In this document: positions 6,080 to 7,066 of the stretch, piece after piece
Layout of the letters: each line of letters starts with the position of its first letter
How positions within the stretch are numbered: position 1 is the stretch's first letter
DNA from: Desulfocapsaceae bacterium
GTDB taxonomy: Bacteria; Desulfobacterota; Desulfobulbia; Desulfobulbales; Desulfocapsaceae
Length of the DNA stretch: 7,066 nt
NCBI GenBank assembly: GCA_029934775.1
Contig: JAOZLO010000144.1
Span: 1-7,066, forward strand
Direction of reading: 5' to 3'
The notes under the pieces: model-generated
Database searches by the model: none
Told to the model about the DNA's origin: nothing
Seen by the model: the letters and a program-made list of their open reading frames with translations, nothing else
Translations under genes and position numbers: made by a program

Positions 6080-6177
6080 GCAATACCTCCTTTAAAGTAA
6101 TGTTCAAAACAACTCTTCCCACATAAATATCTTTGTTACTACTGAAATACAGTTTTAAAACAGTCTGTCCTACCACC

Positions 6178-6302
6178 AGGAGGCTGTCCGAACTCTTCAG
6201 AATTCTCAAAAAACGATACTCGCAATATTAGTTATATGGCTGTGCTTATTTTTAGAAAATTCTTCGATTTCGAACAAAATGTCTATTCTCGGACAAGCTC
6301 CT
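6178..6302. mobile_element. MITE-like inverted-repeat element, about 125 bp
   Basis: The ends are imperfect inverted repeats: AGGAGGCTGTCCGA (6178-6191) against AGGAGCTTGTCCGA read on the minus strand from 6302, 12 of 14 matching. A subterminal pairing (AGAATTCTCAAAAA near 6200, TTTTTAGAAAATTCT near 6250) lets most of the element fold back. It contains no open frame. The AGG-x-CTGTCCGA-type end resembles ends of several insertion-sequence families, so it could be a non-autonomous derivative. No clear target-site duplication was seen. Confidence 0.5.
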
Positions 6303-6338
6303 AGGACACGCTGTACACCCATCAGGTCTATGAGAAAA

Positions 6339-6512
6339 TTATAAACGGGCAAAGACCCCGATCTGCCAGTCTGTATCGTCTAGTCCGGACCGGGAATCTA
6401 CCCGCTGGCCATTGCCACCATCAGTGTAATATTTATCTATAGATCCTTCAACCGTGAATTCAGGCAGCCAGAATGAAGGCTTGAGGCCTCGGTTCGAAAG
6501 TAAAAATATATC
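6339..6512 (-). pseudogene. Fragment resembling a TolC-type outer-membrane efflux protein
   Basis: On the minus strand, an open stretch of about 57 codons with strongly protein-like sequence runs from 6512 to a TAA at 6339-6341. It reads DIFLLSNRGLKPSFWLPEFT, then VEGSIDKYYTDGG and LDDTDWQIGVFARL. The DW-x-xGVFARLP(L/I)F pattern and the preceding segment recall the strand-turn regions of TolC-family outer-membrane factors. There is no start codon or Shine-Dalgarno sequence, a TAG immediately precedes it (6513-6515), and the frame stops exactly where the motif should continue. The next bases in another frame give IFS, suggesting a small frameshift. It is therefore a decayed internal fragment, not a small gene. 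Family assignment is tentative. Confidence 0.5.
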
Positions 6513-6564
6513 CTATAGGTACTGATTTATAATGTATTCTGTCAGGGAAAGATGTTTTATCGAT

Positions 6565-6592
6565 AAATGATACTGAGTAAATGATATTGAGA
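6565..6592. repeat. 14-bp tandem direct repeat
   Basis: AAATGATACTGAGT (6565-6578) is followed at once by AAATGATATTGAGA (6579-6592), with 12 of 14 bases matching. It lies about 100 nt upstream of the dehydratase start and just before a TATAAT box, so it could be a regulator site or chance. Confidence 0.35.
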
Positions 6593-6620
6593 TGGAAACA
6601 AGATGAGATTGGAGTATAAT
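6593..6620 (+). promoter_or_regulatory. Possible promoter for the dehydratase gene
   Basis: A perfect -10 hexamer TATAAT is at 6615-6620. A weak -35 (TGGAAA, 6593-6598, 4 of 6) lies 16 nt upstream. The start codon is about 68 nt downstream. Confidence 0.35.
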
Positions 6621-6690
6621 CTATGCCACCTTGCCCCTGACAGTGGTGGAATTATGAAGCCATATTAAACAGTTATCCTCTGGAATTATG

Positions 6691-7066
6691 ATGAAAACGC
6701 TGCATATCGAAACCCCCTTAATTGAAATGATCCCCCTGGCCCATTGCCTACCCGGCAAAGTATGGCTGAAAATGGAAGCCCTTCAGCCATCTGGATCATT
6801 TAAGCTGCGGGGGATTGGCCACGCGTGTCAGAGACATGCCGGGCAGGGAGCAACTGAGTTTGTCTGTTCATCGGGTGGCAATGCAGGTGTAGCCGTGGCC
6901 TATTCAGGCAGGATGCTCGGTATCCCGGTCACCGTTGTTGTGCCTGAATCGACAACGAAAAAAGCCATAGAAGTCATACGGCAGCAACAGGCGATTGTTA
7001 TCGTTAAAGGTAAAACATGGCAGGAAGCTCACCAATATGCCCAGGAATGTATGAAATCTGAAAGTG
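6691..7066 (+). CDS. L-serine/L-threonine dehydratase, SDS type (PLP-dependent), 5' part only
   Basis: The frame is open to the window end (125 full codons). It matches the N-terminal part of the fold-type II PLP enzymes that deaminate serine or threonine to pyruvate or 2-oxobutyrate and ammonia, specifically the SDS branch known from animal serine dehydratase. Motifs: ETPL at the start, LKMEALQPSGSFKLRGIGHA with the PLP-binding Lys38, and the phosphate-binding loop SSGGNAGVAVAYSGRMLGIP, followed by VTVVVPEST. ATG codons at 6688 and 6691 are in frame. Only a weak GGA (6682-6684) precedes them, so the exact start is uncertain. The C-terminal half lies beyond the window. A threonine synthase or cysteine synthase relative is less likely given the SGSFKLRGIGH wording. 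Confidence 0.85.
   Translation, partial: MKTLHIETPLIEMIPLAHCLPGKVWLKMEALQPSGSFKLRGIGHACQRHAGQGATEFVCSSGGNAGVAVAYSGRMLGIPVTVVVPESTTKKAIEVIRQQQAIVIVKGKTWQEAHQYAQECMKSES

Noticed and set aside
6152..6161. Palindrome GTTTTAAAAC upstream of the Gly-rich protein gene as an operator
   Set aside because: Short, AT-rich and isolated; expected often by chance in such sequence.

Overview
The window looks like a chromosomal segment of a Gram-negative bacterium, most likely a deltaproteobacterium (Desulfobacterota; a Desulfobulbales-type sulfate reducer is a reasonable guess). This is inferred from three things: a probable selenoprotein, exported and lipobox proteins, and a ybeZ-ybeY-pdxJ cluster. No phylogeny could be run.

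Layout. 2-86: tRNA-Leu(TAG), minus strand. 87-633: no convincing gene, but a diverged tandem duplication with hairpins and a paired 10-bp repeat. 634-1509: the most notable gene, a secreted DsbA-like thioredoxin-fold protein interrupted by an in-frame TGA exactly where the first Cys of the active-site CPYC motif belongs. The frame stays open and family-like on both sides, and a plausible bacterial SECIS hairpin follows, so I read it as one selenoprotein (Sec-Pro-Tyr-Cys) of 291 residues. 1510-1741: a palindromic repeat built from CACAGAG units.

1742-3905: a tightly packed operon. ybeZ (PhoH-type ATPase) overlaps ybeY (rRNA-maturation endonuclease) by 11 nt. ybeY continues without a stop into pdxJ (pyridoxine 5'-phosphate synthase), giving one 398-residue frame. 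The junction is an A7 run next to ATGATGA, where a shift in either direction would restore two separate genes. 3985-4072: tRNA-Leu(TAA), with a likely promoter and a very strong terminator.

4149-6079 (minus strand): two envelope or secreted proteins of unknown role, a lipoprotein with a peptidoglycan-binding-like segment and a Gly-rich, repeat-bearing exported protein. 6080-6687: no intact gene; it holds a MITE-like inverted-repeat element, a decayed fragment resembling a TolC-type outer-membrane protein, a short direct repeat and a possible promoter. 6691 to the window end: the start of an SDS-type L-serine/threonine dehydratase, cut by the window edge.

The ybeZ/ybeY pair serves ribosome and RNA maturation, pdxJ serves vitamin B6 synthesis, and the dehydratase at the right edge uses PLP. 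The selenoprotein would act on periplasmic thiols. No single dedicated new multi-gene system is evident. The strongest novel signals are the selenoprotein and the ybeY-pdxJ junction.
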